The position numbers and the translations under genes are program-made. Shown here one piece after another: positions 33,532 to 41,000 of a stretch of DNA of 64,000 nucleotides. The DNA comes from Geothrix sp. (GTDB taxonomy: Bacteria > Acidobacteriota > Holophagae > Holophagales > Holophagaceae): NCBI GenBank assembly GCA_030681515.1, contig JAUXSE010000063.1, positions 1 through 64,000 of the forward strand. The letters are read 5' to 3'. Under the pieces are notes generated by a model. The model had not been told where the DNA came from and did no database searches. It worked only from the letters and a program-made list of their open reading frames with translations. Numbering within the stretch: the first letter of the stretch is position 1; every line of letters begins with the position of its first letter.

Positions 33532-34457
33532 CCAGCACCCTCCATCAGCGCCTCTTCTTCGCGCTGGGCCTTGCGGGTGGCCCAGAAGGCCCACAGGGCG
33601 CCCAGAGCGCCGGTGGCCGCGCCCACGAAGGCCAGCAGGATCATGCTGCCCCAGGAAAAGAACCCCAGGCGGGCCAGTTCCACCAGCATGGGCGACAGGC
33701 CGCCCACGCCCCGCGAAAGCGGCAGCCAGAGGCCGAAGAGGCCCAGCAGCGCCAGCAGGCTTCCGCCCAGGCCCAGGAAGGCGCCTTCGAGCAGGAGCGG
33801 GGTGCGGATGAAGTTTTCCGAGGCTCCGACCAGGCGCATGATGGTGATCTCCTCCTCGCGGGCCAGGATGCTCATGCGGATCACGTTGCCCGTGGCGAAA
33901 CCCGCGGCGAGCAGCAGGATCAGGCCCAGGCTGCCCAGGGCGGACCGCAGCATCCGCGCCATGCGCTGGAGGTTGTCGAGGCGGTCCTGATCCACGAGCA
34001 CATCCCCCACGCCGGGCATCCCCCGCAGGCTTTCGCCCACCTCCACCGCCCGGCCCCCCACGGCCAGATCCTGGCGGAGGGTCAGTTCGAGGCTTTCGGG
34101 CAGCGCGTCATGCCCGGCGCTTTCCAGCAGCAGTCCAGCTTCCCGGGTGGCCGACAGGAACCGCCTGCGGTTTTCGTCCGCGGATACCCGATGCACCTCG
34201 CTGAAACGGGGATCCCGCTTCAGCCGGGCCTCGGATTCATCGAGCGAGCGCCCATCCGCGGCGTAGGCGACGACCTTGGCCATGCCTTCGAGGCGTCCCA
34301 CGAATCGGTCCAGGCTTTCCACCAGCAGCAGGCCACCGCCGGCCAGCAGCAGGCCCGAGGCCAGGGTGAGCACCGCCAGGACGTATTGCCCGCGGTGCCG
34401 GAAGAGATCGCGGAGCACGTCCTGGAGCAGCAGGCCCAGCAGGCGCAGGCCCGTCAC
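33528..34457 (-). CDS. ftsX: FtsX-family cell-division permease
   Basis: A 309-residue membrane protein with the FtsX layout: one helix near residues 25-46, a periplasmic domain (~50-170), and three helices after 175 (SLGLILLLAAGFATGNVIRMS with the MSILAREEEITIMRLVGAS block). In the classical system it works with the FtsE ATPase to activate septal murein hydrolases. No ftsE is adjacent. Starts with GTG overlapping the upstream lipoprotein stop in a GTGA, so it is translationally coupled to an unrelated-looking lipoprotein. Confidence 0.88.
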   Translation of the reverse strand: MTGLRLLGLLLQDVLRDLFRHRGQYVLAVLTLASGLLLAGGGLLLVESLDRFVGRLEGMAKVVAYAADGRSLDESEARLKRDPRFSEVHRVSADENRRRFLSATREAGLLLESAGHDALPESLELTLRQDLAVGGRAVEVGESLRGMPGVGDVLVDQDRLDNLQRMARMLRSALGSLGLILLLAAGFATGNVIRMSILAREEEITIMRLVGASENFIRTPLLLEGAFLGLGGSLLALLGLFGLWLPLSRGVGGLSPMLVELARLGFFSWGSMILLAFVGAATGALGALWAFWATRKAQREEEALMEGAG

Positions 34458-35539
34458 GAGGCGTTCCCGTCCACGGCGAGGCCCCTCAGCACCGATCCGG
34501 AGGGAGTCACCGTGATCACCTTGGCATCGGTTCCTCCCAGGGGCGATTTCCAGATGAAGATCGTGCCGTAGCCCACGGTGCCCTGTCCCCTCAGACCCAC
34601 CAGCCAGTCCTTGGTGCCGGCATGGGCCAGGACCCGGAGATCCGGCTGAGCCGTGGCGCTGCCCAGGGTCGTGCTGGGTGGCTGGTTGTAGGCCTGGCCA
34701 AACTGCCCCGTGGTGAAGACTTGAATCGGTGCGGTGGAAGCTCCGGCATCGGCATTGTGACGGGCCACGAACAAATACCCATTGCCCGTATCAAGGGCGA
34801 GGGAACCGTATTTGCCGAGGAGCGTGGAAGCGCCAATGAGGGTGTTGGCATCGGTGAATCCCGAAGAGGTGCCTTTGCGAAGCCGAGGCCCCGAATAGGT
34901 CACCACCGTCCCCACGGTACTGCCATCGAGCATGAAGGCGTAGACCGACCCGGAAGTGGACGCGACGCCGGTGCCGCCACTATCTCCGCTCATCTGGAGC
35001 GCCTGGAGGGTGATCGAGGCGTCCTGGAATTGGCTACTGGCGTTGCTCACGACCCAGATCTGTGTGCCGCTGCTGTTGTTCTCGGTGACATAGAGGGTGT
35101 CGGTCTGGGCATCCAGGCTGGCTTGCCCGAACGTGGAGCCGGAGAGTCGCCCGGTGTTGGACAAGCTGAAGGATGTCACATCCGAACTGGCCACCGACCC
35201 ACTCTGAGAGCGGATGTTTCTCACCCGCACGATGTTTCCCGTATCCGAGACCAGGTAGAGGTAGGCCTTCTGGCTATCGAAACAAAGGCCACCCCAGGCG
35301 AGGCTGGTGATCTTGCTGCTGAAGACGGAGGAGGTGATCTGCTTGGAAGGGGCCACCGTGGTGGCGGTGCCATCGTACAGGACGTTCAGGTCCGTCCATG
35401 CAAACACCATGCTGGTGGTGGAATCGAAGGTGTAGAGCGCCACCCCGGAGGTGCCCCCGGTGACGCCCCCGGGATCCTTGCATCCAGGGAACAGCAGAAG
35501 CAAGGAGACCGTGAGGCCGAGGACGAAGCGCGAGGTCAT
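34454..35539 (-). CDS. Lipoprotein, beta-propeller-like
   Basis: A 361-residue protein with a lipoprotein signal (LLLLFPGC, Cys20) and Ser/Thr/Gly-rich sequence with repeated beta patterns (AYLYLVSDTGNIVRVR, DTLYVTENNSSGTQIWVV, NGYLFVARHN). These resemble propeller blades of NHL/PQQ-like folds, but no family can be named. It lies 10 nt after a DUF4388 gene and overlaps ftsX, so it is part of a three-gene operon. It is presumably anchored in a membrane facing the periplasm or outside. Confidence 0.72.
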   Translation of the reverse strand: MTSRFVLGLTVSLLLLFPGCKDPGGVTGGTSGVALYTFDSTTSMVFAWTDLNVLYDGTATTVAPSKQITSSVFSSKITSLAWGGLCFDSQKAYLYLVSDTGNIVRVRNIRSQSGSVASSDVTSFSLSNTGRLSGSTFGQASLDAQTDTLYVTENNSSGTQIWVVSNASSQFQDASITLQALQMSGDSGGTGVASTSGSVYAFMLDGSTVGTVVTYSGPRLRKGTSSGFTDANTLIGASTLLGKYGSLALDTGNGYLFVARHNADAGASTAPIQVFTTGQFGQAYNQPPSTTLGSATAQPDLRVLAHAGTKDWLVGLRGQGTVGYGTIFIWKSPLGGTDAKVITVTPSGSVLRGLAVDGNAS

Positions 35540-35549
35540 GTTGGCAAAC

Positions 35550-36638
35550 CTATTTGGTGCTGAAGAGGGCCTTCAGGTGGGTGTTCAGGGTGCGGACCAG
35601 GTCGGCATCGCAGCCCGCGTCCACGGCGCCGCGGCTGATGGCCAGGGCGAGCCCCTTCACGGCCTCGGGCCCGTCACCGGAGATGATCTGCTGGGTGGCC
35701 CGGGCCTGGAGGCGGTTCACCATCTCGTGCTGGGCCGCGGGCAGCACCATCTTGGCGGCCTGGGCGATGCGCTGGGTGAAGTTCATCAGCTTGACCATGC
35801 GCTGGGGATCATCCGCCGGAGGCGCGGGCTTGGGCGCCACCACGGGGAGTTCACCACCGGTGAAGCCGCCGCCCACGGTCTCTGGAATGGCTTCCCCGCG
35901 CTCGGGGAATCCCTGCGCCCGGGGCACGGGCGGAGGGGCCTGGATGCGCACGATGGCGGTATCGTCCTCCCGGGATTCCGACACCACTGGGCCGGAGCCT
36001 GCTCCCGGGCCCATGCCGAGGAGGGTCGAAACCGGGACGAGATCCTTGGCGGGGTCAGCGGCCGGCGCCTCCACCTTCGGCGGCTTGCCCGAGCGGATGC
36101 CCTTCAGCACCACGTGTCCGGCCATGACCAGGCCATAGAGATCCTTGGCGACGGCCAGCACAGGTTTCTGCATCACCTCTGCCAGTTCCGCCACGCTGTA
36201 GTAGCCCGTGGCTAGGCCCAGGACGCGGGCCTCGCGAGGGTTCACCCCCTGGGGCGCATCCCCGGGCAGCAGGGTGGTGGCCGGGTAGAGGTCCACGGAA
36301 GGCACCTTCTGGCTGATGACGCGCCATTCGTCCATCCGCCGGCCCAGTTCCATCAGGATGGAGGCATTGGGCTTGGTGATGGTGGCGGTCACGTCCGGCG
36401 CCACTTCTTCGAACCGGTAGCTGCCCTCGAGCCAGAGCGCCACTTCCATGAGGGCCTCAAGTCCCTCCCCCGTGTGGGTGACGGCGTGGATGATGCGTCC
36501 TTCCTTCAGATAGATCCGGGCCTTGGAGGCTTCCTGCTGCACGTGGAAGCAGCCCGATTTCCCGCCCTGGCTCACGAGCTGGATGATGTCGGGCAGTGGC
36601 GCCTCACGCATGGAGCCTTGGATCACACCCTGGGACAT
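35550..36638 (-). CDS. DUF4388 (PATAN-type) domain protein
   Basis: A 362-residue soluble protein whose first ~95 residues form a DUF4388 domain (MREAPLPDIIQLVSQGGKSGCFHV... IYLKEGRIIHAVTHTGEGLEAL). Such domains occur in myxobacteria, Acidobacteriota and cyanobacteria and take part in signalling, often beside receiver domains. The middle resembles a winged helix (ATGYYSVAELAEVMQKPVLAV). A Pro-rich linker and a helical C-terminus (~270-362) follow. The longer frame to 37319 is not used: it runs antisense through ribBA. It leads the lipoprotein-ftsX operon. A regulatory role is likely but undefined. Confidence 0.82.
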   Translation of the reverse strand: MSQGVIQGSMREAPLPDIIQLVSQGGKSGCFHVQQEASKARIYLKEGRIIHAVTHTGEGLEALMEVALWLEGSYRFEEVAPDVTATITKPNASILMELGRRMDEWRVISQKVPSVDLYPATTLLPGDAPQGVNPREARVLGLATGYYSVAELAEVMQKPVLAVAKDLYGLVMAGHVVLKGIRSGKPPKVEAPAADPAKDLVPVSTLLGMGPGAGSGPVVSESREDDTAIVRIQAPPPVPRAQGFPERGEAIPETVGGGFTGGELPVVAPKPAPPADDPQRMVKLMNFTQRIAQAAKMVLPAAQHEMVNRLQARATQQIISGDGPEAVKGLALAISRGAVDAGCDADLVRTLNTHLKALFSTK

Positions 36639-36741
36639 GGGCTGTTCCTCTCTGGAAAATGGCGGCCTATAAGCGATGCGCAAGCTTACCACGGAGTGCG
36701 CCCTTCCCCGATGGGCCGTCCTGGGGGATCCTTGGGGTCCC

Positions 36742-37845
36742 ATGAGCCTTCGCCCCGACTCCCCCTTCGCCTCCATCGAGGAGGCCATTGACACGATCCG
36801 CCAGGGCCGCATGGTCGTGGTGGTGGATGACGAGGACCGGGAGAACGAAGGCGATCTCACCCTGGCCGCCGAGCATGTGACGCCCGAGATCATCGCGTTC
36901 ATGGCGACCCACGGCCGGGGCCTCATCTGCGCGGCCCTGGAGGGTCCGCTGCTGGACCGGCTCCAGATCCCGCTCATGGTCCGGGACAACACCAGCCCCT
37001 TCGAAACGGCCTTCTGCGTCTCCGTGGAGGCCCGGGAGGGCACCACCACCGGCATCAGCGCGCAGGACCGCTCGCGCACCATCCAGGCCCTCATCGCCCC
37101 CGAGGCCAGGCCCCAGCATTTCGTGAAACCTGGCCATGTCTTCCCCCTGCGCGCCCGCCCGGGCGGAGTGCTCACGCGCACGGGCCAGACCGAGGCCAGC
37201 GTGGACCTGGCGCGCCTGGCGGGACTCCATCCCAGTGGCGTGATCTGCGAAATCATGAAGGACGATGGCACCATGGCCCGGGTGCCCGATCTGGTCCCCT
37301 TCTGCCGCCAGCACGGCATGCCCCTGGTGACCGTGGCGGATCTGGTGGCCTACCGCCTCCGCCAGGAACCCCTGGTGAAGCTCCTGGAAATCCGGACGAT
37401 GCCGAGCATCTGGGGCGAGCTCAAGGTCCACCGCTTCCAGAGCCTCCTGGATGGTGGCAGCCACCTGGCCTTCGTCCTGGGGGATCTGGCCGGCGCCGAG
37501 CCTCCCCTGGTCCGCGTCCATGTGGAAACGCTGCCCGACGATCTGCACGGCTTCGAGACCGGCCTGTTCCAGAAGGCCATGGGCATCCTCGCCAAGGAGG
37601 GCCGCGGGGCGCTGGTGTACCTCCGCCGGCACGCCCACACCCCCGGCGTGGCGGAGGAGGGCCCGGTCCAGCCCCAGGCCATGAGCGACCGGGACTTCGG
37701 CGTGGGCGCCCAGATCCTGCGGCAACTGGGGATCAGGAAAATGCGTCTCCTCAGCCGGCACGAAACCAAGTACATTGGCCTCCGTGGCTTCGGCCTCGAC
37801 CTCTGTGCCCACGTGCCCCTGGAACCTCTTTCGGACCCCCGGTGA
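36742..37845 (+). CDS. ribB: RibBA-like 3,4-dihydroxy-2-butanone 4-phosphate synthase with degenerate RibA half
   Basis: A 367-residue riboflavin synthesis protein. The N-terminal half is a DHBP synthase: DDEDRENEGDLTLAAE, GLICAAL, GTTTGISAQDRSRT, FPLRARPGGVLTRTGQTEASVDL, CEIMKDDGTMARVPDL. At the His position of the usual GHTEA motif (a metal ligand in E. coli RibB) the sequence has Gln (TGQTEA). The C-terminal half keeps the GTP cyclohydrolase II fold (SDRDFGVGAQILRQLGIRKMRLLS) but lacks the three Zn cysteines, reading VRVHVETLPDDLHGF. So cyclohydrolase II activity is not expected. It overlaps a GTG-started cNMP-domain gene. Confidence 0.88.
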   Translation: MSLRPDSPFASIEEAIDTIRQGRMVVVVDDEDRENEGDLTLAAEHVTPEIIAFMATHGRGLICAALEGPLLDRLQIPLMVRDNTSPFETAFCVSVEAREGTTTGISAQDRSRTIQALIAPEARPQHFVKPGHVFPLRARPGGVLTRTGQTEASVDLARLAGLHPSGVICEIMKDDGTMARVPDLVPFCRQHGMPLVTVADLVAYRLRQEPLVKLLEIRTMPSIWGELKVHRFQSLLDGGSHLAFVLGDLAGAEPPLVRVHVETLPDDLHGFETGLFQKAMGILAKEGRGALVYLRRHAHTPGVAEEGPVQPQAMSDRDFGVGAQILRQLGIRKMRLLSRHETKYIGLRGFGLDLCAHVPLEPLSDPR

Positions 37846-38336
37846 TAGACGCCCTCTTCCTGACCCAGTCGCCCCTGTTCAGGAACCTGGACGAAACGGA
37901 GCGCGCCCAGATACTCATCATCGGCCGGACGCGCCCCTGCGCCGCCGGGGAGGTTCTCTTCCGGGAAGGGGATTCGGGAGACGGCCTGTTCATCGTCGTG
38001 AAGGGCTCGGTGCGCATCTCCAAGCGCAGTGCCACCGGGGAAGAAGCCCTCGCGGTACTGGGGCCCACCGCCTTCTTCGGCGAGATGGCGCTCATTGATT
38101 TCTCGGCGAGGGCCGCCGACGCCATCGCCAACGAGGATTCCGAGCTGTTCTTCATCCCGCTCCAGGATCTCAGGTCACTCATCGAGGCCCAGCACCGCAT
38201 CGCCCTGAAAATCCTCTATTCGCTGTGCGAAGTGCTGGCGCAGCGGCTGAGGGAGACCAACGAACGCTACATGAGCATCTTCACCATCGCCCAGTGGGGT
38301 GGCGCCAATCCCGATGGCCCCATCCCCGTTCCCTAA
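37842..38336 (+). CDS. Cyclic nucleotide-binding domain regulator
   Basis: A 164-residue protein consisting of one cNMP-binding/CAP effector domain: VLFREGDSGDGLFIVVKGSVRISK, then FFGEMALIDFSARAADAIANEDSELFFI (with FGEMAL and the arginine of SARAAD at the phosphate pocket). A helical tail follows (~115-150) without a recognisable HTH. It may bind cAMP/c-di-GMP-like ligands or act as a simple sensor. Translation starts at a GTG overlapping the ribBA stop, so it is coupled to ribBA. Followed by trxA. Confidence 0.85.
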   Translation: MIDALFLTQSPLFRNLDETERAQILIIGRTRPCAAGEVLFREGDSGDGLFIVVKGSVRISKRSATGEEALAVLGPTAFFGEMALIDFSARAADAIANEDSELFFIPLQDLRSLIEAQHRIALKILYSLCEVLAQRLRETNERYMSIFTIAQWGGANPDGPIPVP

Positions 38337-38352
38337 CTTCAAAGGAGTTTCC

Positions 38353-38673
38353 ATGTCCGACCTCGTAGCCCACATCACCGACGCCGAGTTTTCCCAGACC
38401 GTCGCCCAGGGCGTCACCCTCGTGGATTTCTGGGCCCCCTGGTGCGGGCCCTGCAAGATGATCGCCCCCGTCCTCGACGAGCTCGCCGCCGAGATGGCGG
38501 GCAAGGCCAAGTTCGTGAAGATGAACGTGGACGAAAACCCGCAGGTGGCCGGCCAGTTCGGCATCATGAGCATCCCCACGCTCATCGTCTTCAAGGATGG
38601 CAAGCCCGTGAACAAGCTCATCGGCGGCCAGCCCAAGCCCCAGCTCAAGGCCTTCGTGGAGAGCGCGTTCTAG
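38353..38673 (+). CDS. trxA: Thioredoxin
   Basis: A 106-residue thioredoxin with the active site FWAPWCGPCKM, the cis-Pro region (MSIPTLIVFKDG) and the buried Asp (TLVDFWA). It reduces protein disulfides in the cytoplasm. AAAGGAG is 5 nt upstream of the ATG. A hairpin terminator follows about 30 nt after the stop. It may be cotranscribed with ribBA and the cNMP-domain gene. Confidence 0.96.
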   Translation: MSDLVAHITDAEFSQTVAQGVTLVDFWAPWCGPCKMIAPVLDELAAEMAGKAKFVKMNVDENPQVAGQFGIMSIPTLIVFKDGKPVNKLIGGQPKPQLKAFVESAF

Positions 38674-38706
38674 GGGGGCTCCTGGCCCCAGGCTCTAGGC
38701 TTCTGT

Positions 38707-38732
38707 GAAACGGCGCCGCGAGGCGCCGTTTC
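38707..38732 (+). terminator. Terminator after trxA
   Basis: GAAACGGCGCC and GGCGCCGTTTC form an 11-bp stem around GCGA, followed by TCCTTTTCC. It ends the trxA transcript and may also act for the convergent regulator gene. Confidence 0.85.
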
Positions 38733-38739
38733 TCCTTTT

Positions 38740-38766
38740 CCTGAAGCCTGAAGCCTGAAGCCTGAT
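38740..38766. repeat. 7-nt tandem repeats after the trxA terminator
   Basis: CCTGAAG is repeated three times and followed by CCTGAT. The array lies between the terminator and the stop of the convergent gene. Confidence 0.85.
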
Positions 38767-38768
38767 AT

Positions 38769-39680
38769 TTACTTTCGCCTTAGCACCATCCGGATCTGGT
38801 TGCCCTTGCCGTTGAAATGCACCTCGTCCATCACCAGGAGGATGAGCGGCAGGCCGCGGCCGCAGTGGGGCGCCATTTCGGAGTCCTTCGGGGGGGGGGT
38901 CATCCGGCTGGCGTCGAAGCCCCGGCCTTCATCGCTGATCTCCAGCTCGAACCGCTCGGTGTCCATGGCGAGGCGCACCTCGATCAGGCGCCCCGCGTAG
39001 GCCGGATCCGCGATGCGTTTCGAGCGGAGCTCCACGTAGGGATCCTCCTTCGCGAGGAGGTCTCCCTTGAGGTCCGATTCCAGTTCGAGATTGCCGTGTT
39101 CCAGCGCGTTCGCCAGGGCCTCGTGGATGGCCATCGCGATGACGTCCAGGTTGTTCGGGGAGGCGAATCCCATGGGCACCAGCCGGTCTGTCAGGTGCCG
39201 CACGAGGCTGGGCACATTGAGCTCATCGGACCGGAAGAGGAAGTGCCGCCGCTCGTTGACCAGCCCCTTGAGCCCATCGTCGGCCAGGCGGAAATCCCGG
39301 TGCATGTCCACCAGGTGGAACACGCTCTGCACCAGATCCCGGATGGCGATGGGCTTCATGAACAGGTTGGACGCCCCCATGCGCATGGCCCGGATGGCGT
39401 ATTCCACCGAGGCCTGGCCCGTCATCAGCACCACCGGAAGGTGGGGCTGCGTGGCCTTCACCTTGTGGATGACGTCGAAGCCATCCAGACCCTCCATGTT
39501 GATGTCGCTGATGACCAGGTCGAAGGCCGGGGCGGCCGGATTCTGGATCATCTCCAGCGCCTGGGCGGCGTCGGGATAGGCGTGTACCTCCATCCCGTAG
39601 TGCGCCAGCGCCGAATGCACCATGTCCAGCACCGCGGGATCGTCGTCAATCAGCAGGATGTGCGCGACCCGTCGGTTCAT
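38769..39680 (-). CDS. Receiver domain fused to an anti-sigma-type ATPase (RsbW-like)
   Basis: A 303-residue protein. The receiver domain (1-125) has ILLIDDDPAVL, the acceptor Asp in VISDINMEG, and K in LFMKPI. A linker (~130-165) leads to an RsbW/SpoIIAB-type ATPase (HATPase_c_2) with N-box AIHEALANALEHGN and G-box SDEGRGFDASRM, ending with GRGLPLILLVMDEVHF. Such fusions link two-component input to an anti-sigma kinase partner switch. A 10-cytosine run (38890-38899) encodes MTPPPKD within the ATPase and could slip. The start has GGAG 6 nt upstream. No sigma factor or anti-anti-sigma gene is adjacent. Confidence 0.9.
   Translation of the reverse strand: MNRRVAHILLIDDDPAVLDMVHSALAHYGMEVHAYPDAAQALEMIQNPAAPAFDLVISDINMEGLDGFDVIHKVKATQPHLPVVLMTGQASVEYAIRAMRMGASNLFMKPIAIRDLVQSVFHLVDMHRDFRLADDGLKGLVNERRHFLFRSDELNVPSLVRHLTDRLVPMGFASPNNLDVIAMAIHEALANALEHGNLELESDLKGDLLAKEDPYVELRSKRIADPAYAGRLIEVRLAMDTERFELEISDEGRGFDASRMTPPPKDSEMAPHCGRGLPLILLVMDEVHFNGKGNQIRMVLRRK
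38890..38899. repeat. 10-bp homopolymer (C10 on the coding strand) inside a regulator gene
   Basis: A run of ten G on the + strand, hence ten C in the coding sense, lies inside the ATPase half of the REC-ATPase gene. The current length keeps the reading frame. A gain or loss of one base would truncate the ATPase near its C-terminal third. Confidence 0.85.
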
Positions 39681-39704
39681 GGAGGCTCCCGTCTTCGCGT
39701 GATT

Positions 39705-40955
39705 CTATCGGACCCGCGGAAGATGGGGGGCGATCAGGGTCCAGGTGCGATCCAGGGCCCCGGCCAGGGACGCCGGCAGCGGCCCGGCGGCCCCTGGCCG
39801 GAGAGGCGCTTCCGCGAGCACGGCCAGGATCTTTTCCTCCAGTCCGGCGCCATCCGCCACCTGGACGCATCCCGACTCCACCAGCGGCGCCACCAGGTCT
39901 TCGAAATTGGAGAACCCCGGGCCGATGATCGTGGGGACGCCGGCGCGGACGGGTTCCAAAGGATTGTGCCCCCCGGGCTCGGCCCATCCACCCGCCACCA
40001 GGGCCAGAGTGCCCTCCGCGTAGGCCGAGGGGAGCTCGCCCAGGGTATCGAGCAGCAGGGCGTCCATGTCCTTCCACGCCCATTCATCCGGCCAGGGCCA
40101 GGAGGCCCGGCGAAAGGCCAGCCCCCGCGCGGCGAACAGGCTGGCCACCGCGTCGAAGCGCCGGGGCTGCCGGGGGGCGAGGATCAGGCGCAGGCCCGGG
40201 ACGCGCCGTCGTGCCGCGATCCAGACCTCCAGCAGCCATTCCTCTTCACCCTCCACGGTATTGCCCACCACCAGCACGGGAGCATCGGACCAGGCCCCCC
40301 GCAGGGCCGCCCAGCCCCCGTGCAGGGGCCGTGGCGGGGGAAGGTCCGCCTTGAGGTTGCCGCCGAGCGCGACCTCCGGGGCCCCCAGCCGGCGGAAGGC
40401 CCCGGCGCTGGCTTCGTCCCGGGCGGCCACCAGCGTGAGCCGCGAGGCGGCCCGCCGGAGCCAAGGCCCCCCGCGCTCAAGGGACTTCTCCGTCAAGCGC
40501 CCGTTCACCACCAGCCGGGGCACGCCGCGGGCGTCGAGGGCCTCCAGCAGTCCGGGCCAGAGTTCGGTCTCCAGGGCGATGAAAGCGCCGGGGGACTGCC
40601 CCAGGAAGGTCTCCAGCCCCGCGGGATCATCCAGGGGAAAGGCGCCGCCGCTGAGCAGCCCCGAGCCTCCATCCCATTCAGGCAACCGCCGCTCCAGCAG
40701 ATCCAGCCCCGCGGGAGTGCCCGTGCTCAGGTGGACGCGATGCCCGGCTTCGCGCAGGCGTTCCACCAGGCCGTCCGCCAGCAGCAGCTCGCCCACGCTC
40801 ACCGCGTGCAGCCAGACCCAGCGGCCCGCGGGAAGCTCCGGGGCCTCCGCCTCCAGCCGCATCCGCCAGTCCGGCCGCAGGCCCCGGGCACAGGCCCGGG
40901 CCGCGGCGCCGGCCAGGGAGACGGCCAGGCGATAACTGAAGTCGAGGGTATCCAC
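39705..40955 (-). CDS. waaA: 3-Deoxy-D-manno-octulosonic acid transferase
   Basis: A 416-residue glycosyltransferase that attaches Kdo to lipid A precursor in LPS inner-core synthesis; inner-membrane associated. The N-terminal half contains VWLHAVSVGELLLADGLVERLR, the acceptor side (STGTPAG), and FIALETELWPGLLEAL. The C-terminal half has the nucleotide-binding signature AEPGGHNPLEPVRAGVPTIIGPGFSNFEDL. The start is a GTG with no good ribosome site. Divergent from the CobW gene. It shows the organism makes LPS. Confidence 0.92.
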   Translation of the reverse strand: MDTLDFSYRLAVSLAGAAARACARGLRPDWRMRLEAEAPELPAGRWVWLHAVSVGELLLADGLVERLREAGHRVHLSTGTPAGLDLLERRLPEWDGGSGLLSGGAFPLDDPAGLETFLGQSPGAFIALETELWPGLLEALDARGVPRLVVNGRLTEKSLERGGPWLRRAASRLTLVAARDEASAGAFRRLGAPEVALGGNLKADLPPPRPLHGGWAALRGAWSDAPVLVVGNTVEGEEEWLLEVWIAARRRVPGLRLILAPRQPRRFDAVASLFAARGLAFRRASWPWPDEWAWKDMDALLLDTLGELPSAYAEGTLALVAGGWAEPGGHNPLEPVRAGVPTIIGPGFSNFEDLVAPLVESGCVQVADGAGLEEKILAVLAEAPLRPGAAGPLPASLAGALDRTWTLIAPHLPRVR

Positions 40956-40988
40956 GCATCCACGCTCTCACATTTTGGCTTCGGGCGG

Positions 40989-40994
40989 CATCAT
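40989..40994 (+). promoter_or_regulatory. -10-like hexamer 6 nt before the CobW start
   Basis: CATCAT is followed by GGACGG and then the ATG at 41001. No Shine-Dalgarno sequence is present; a leaderless transcript is possible. Confidence 0.35.
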
Positions 40995-41000
40995 GGACGG

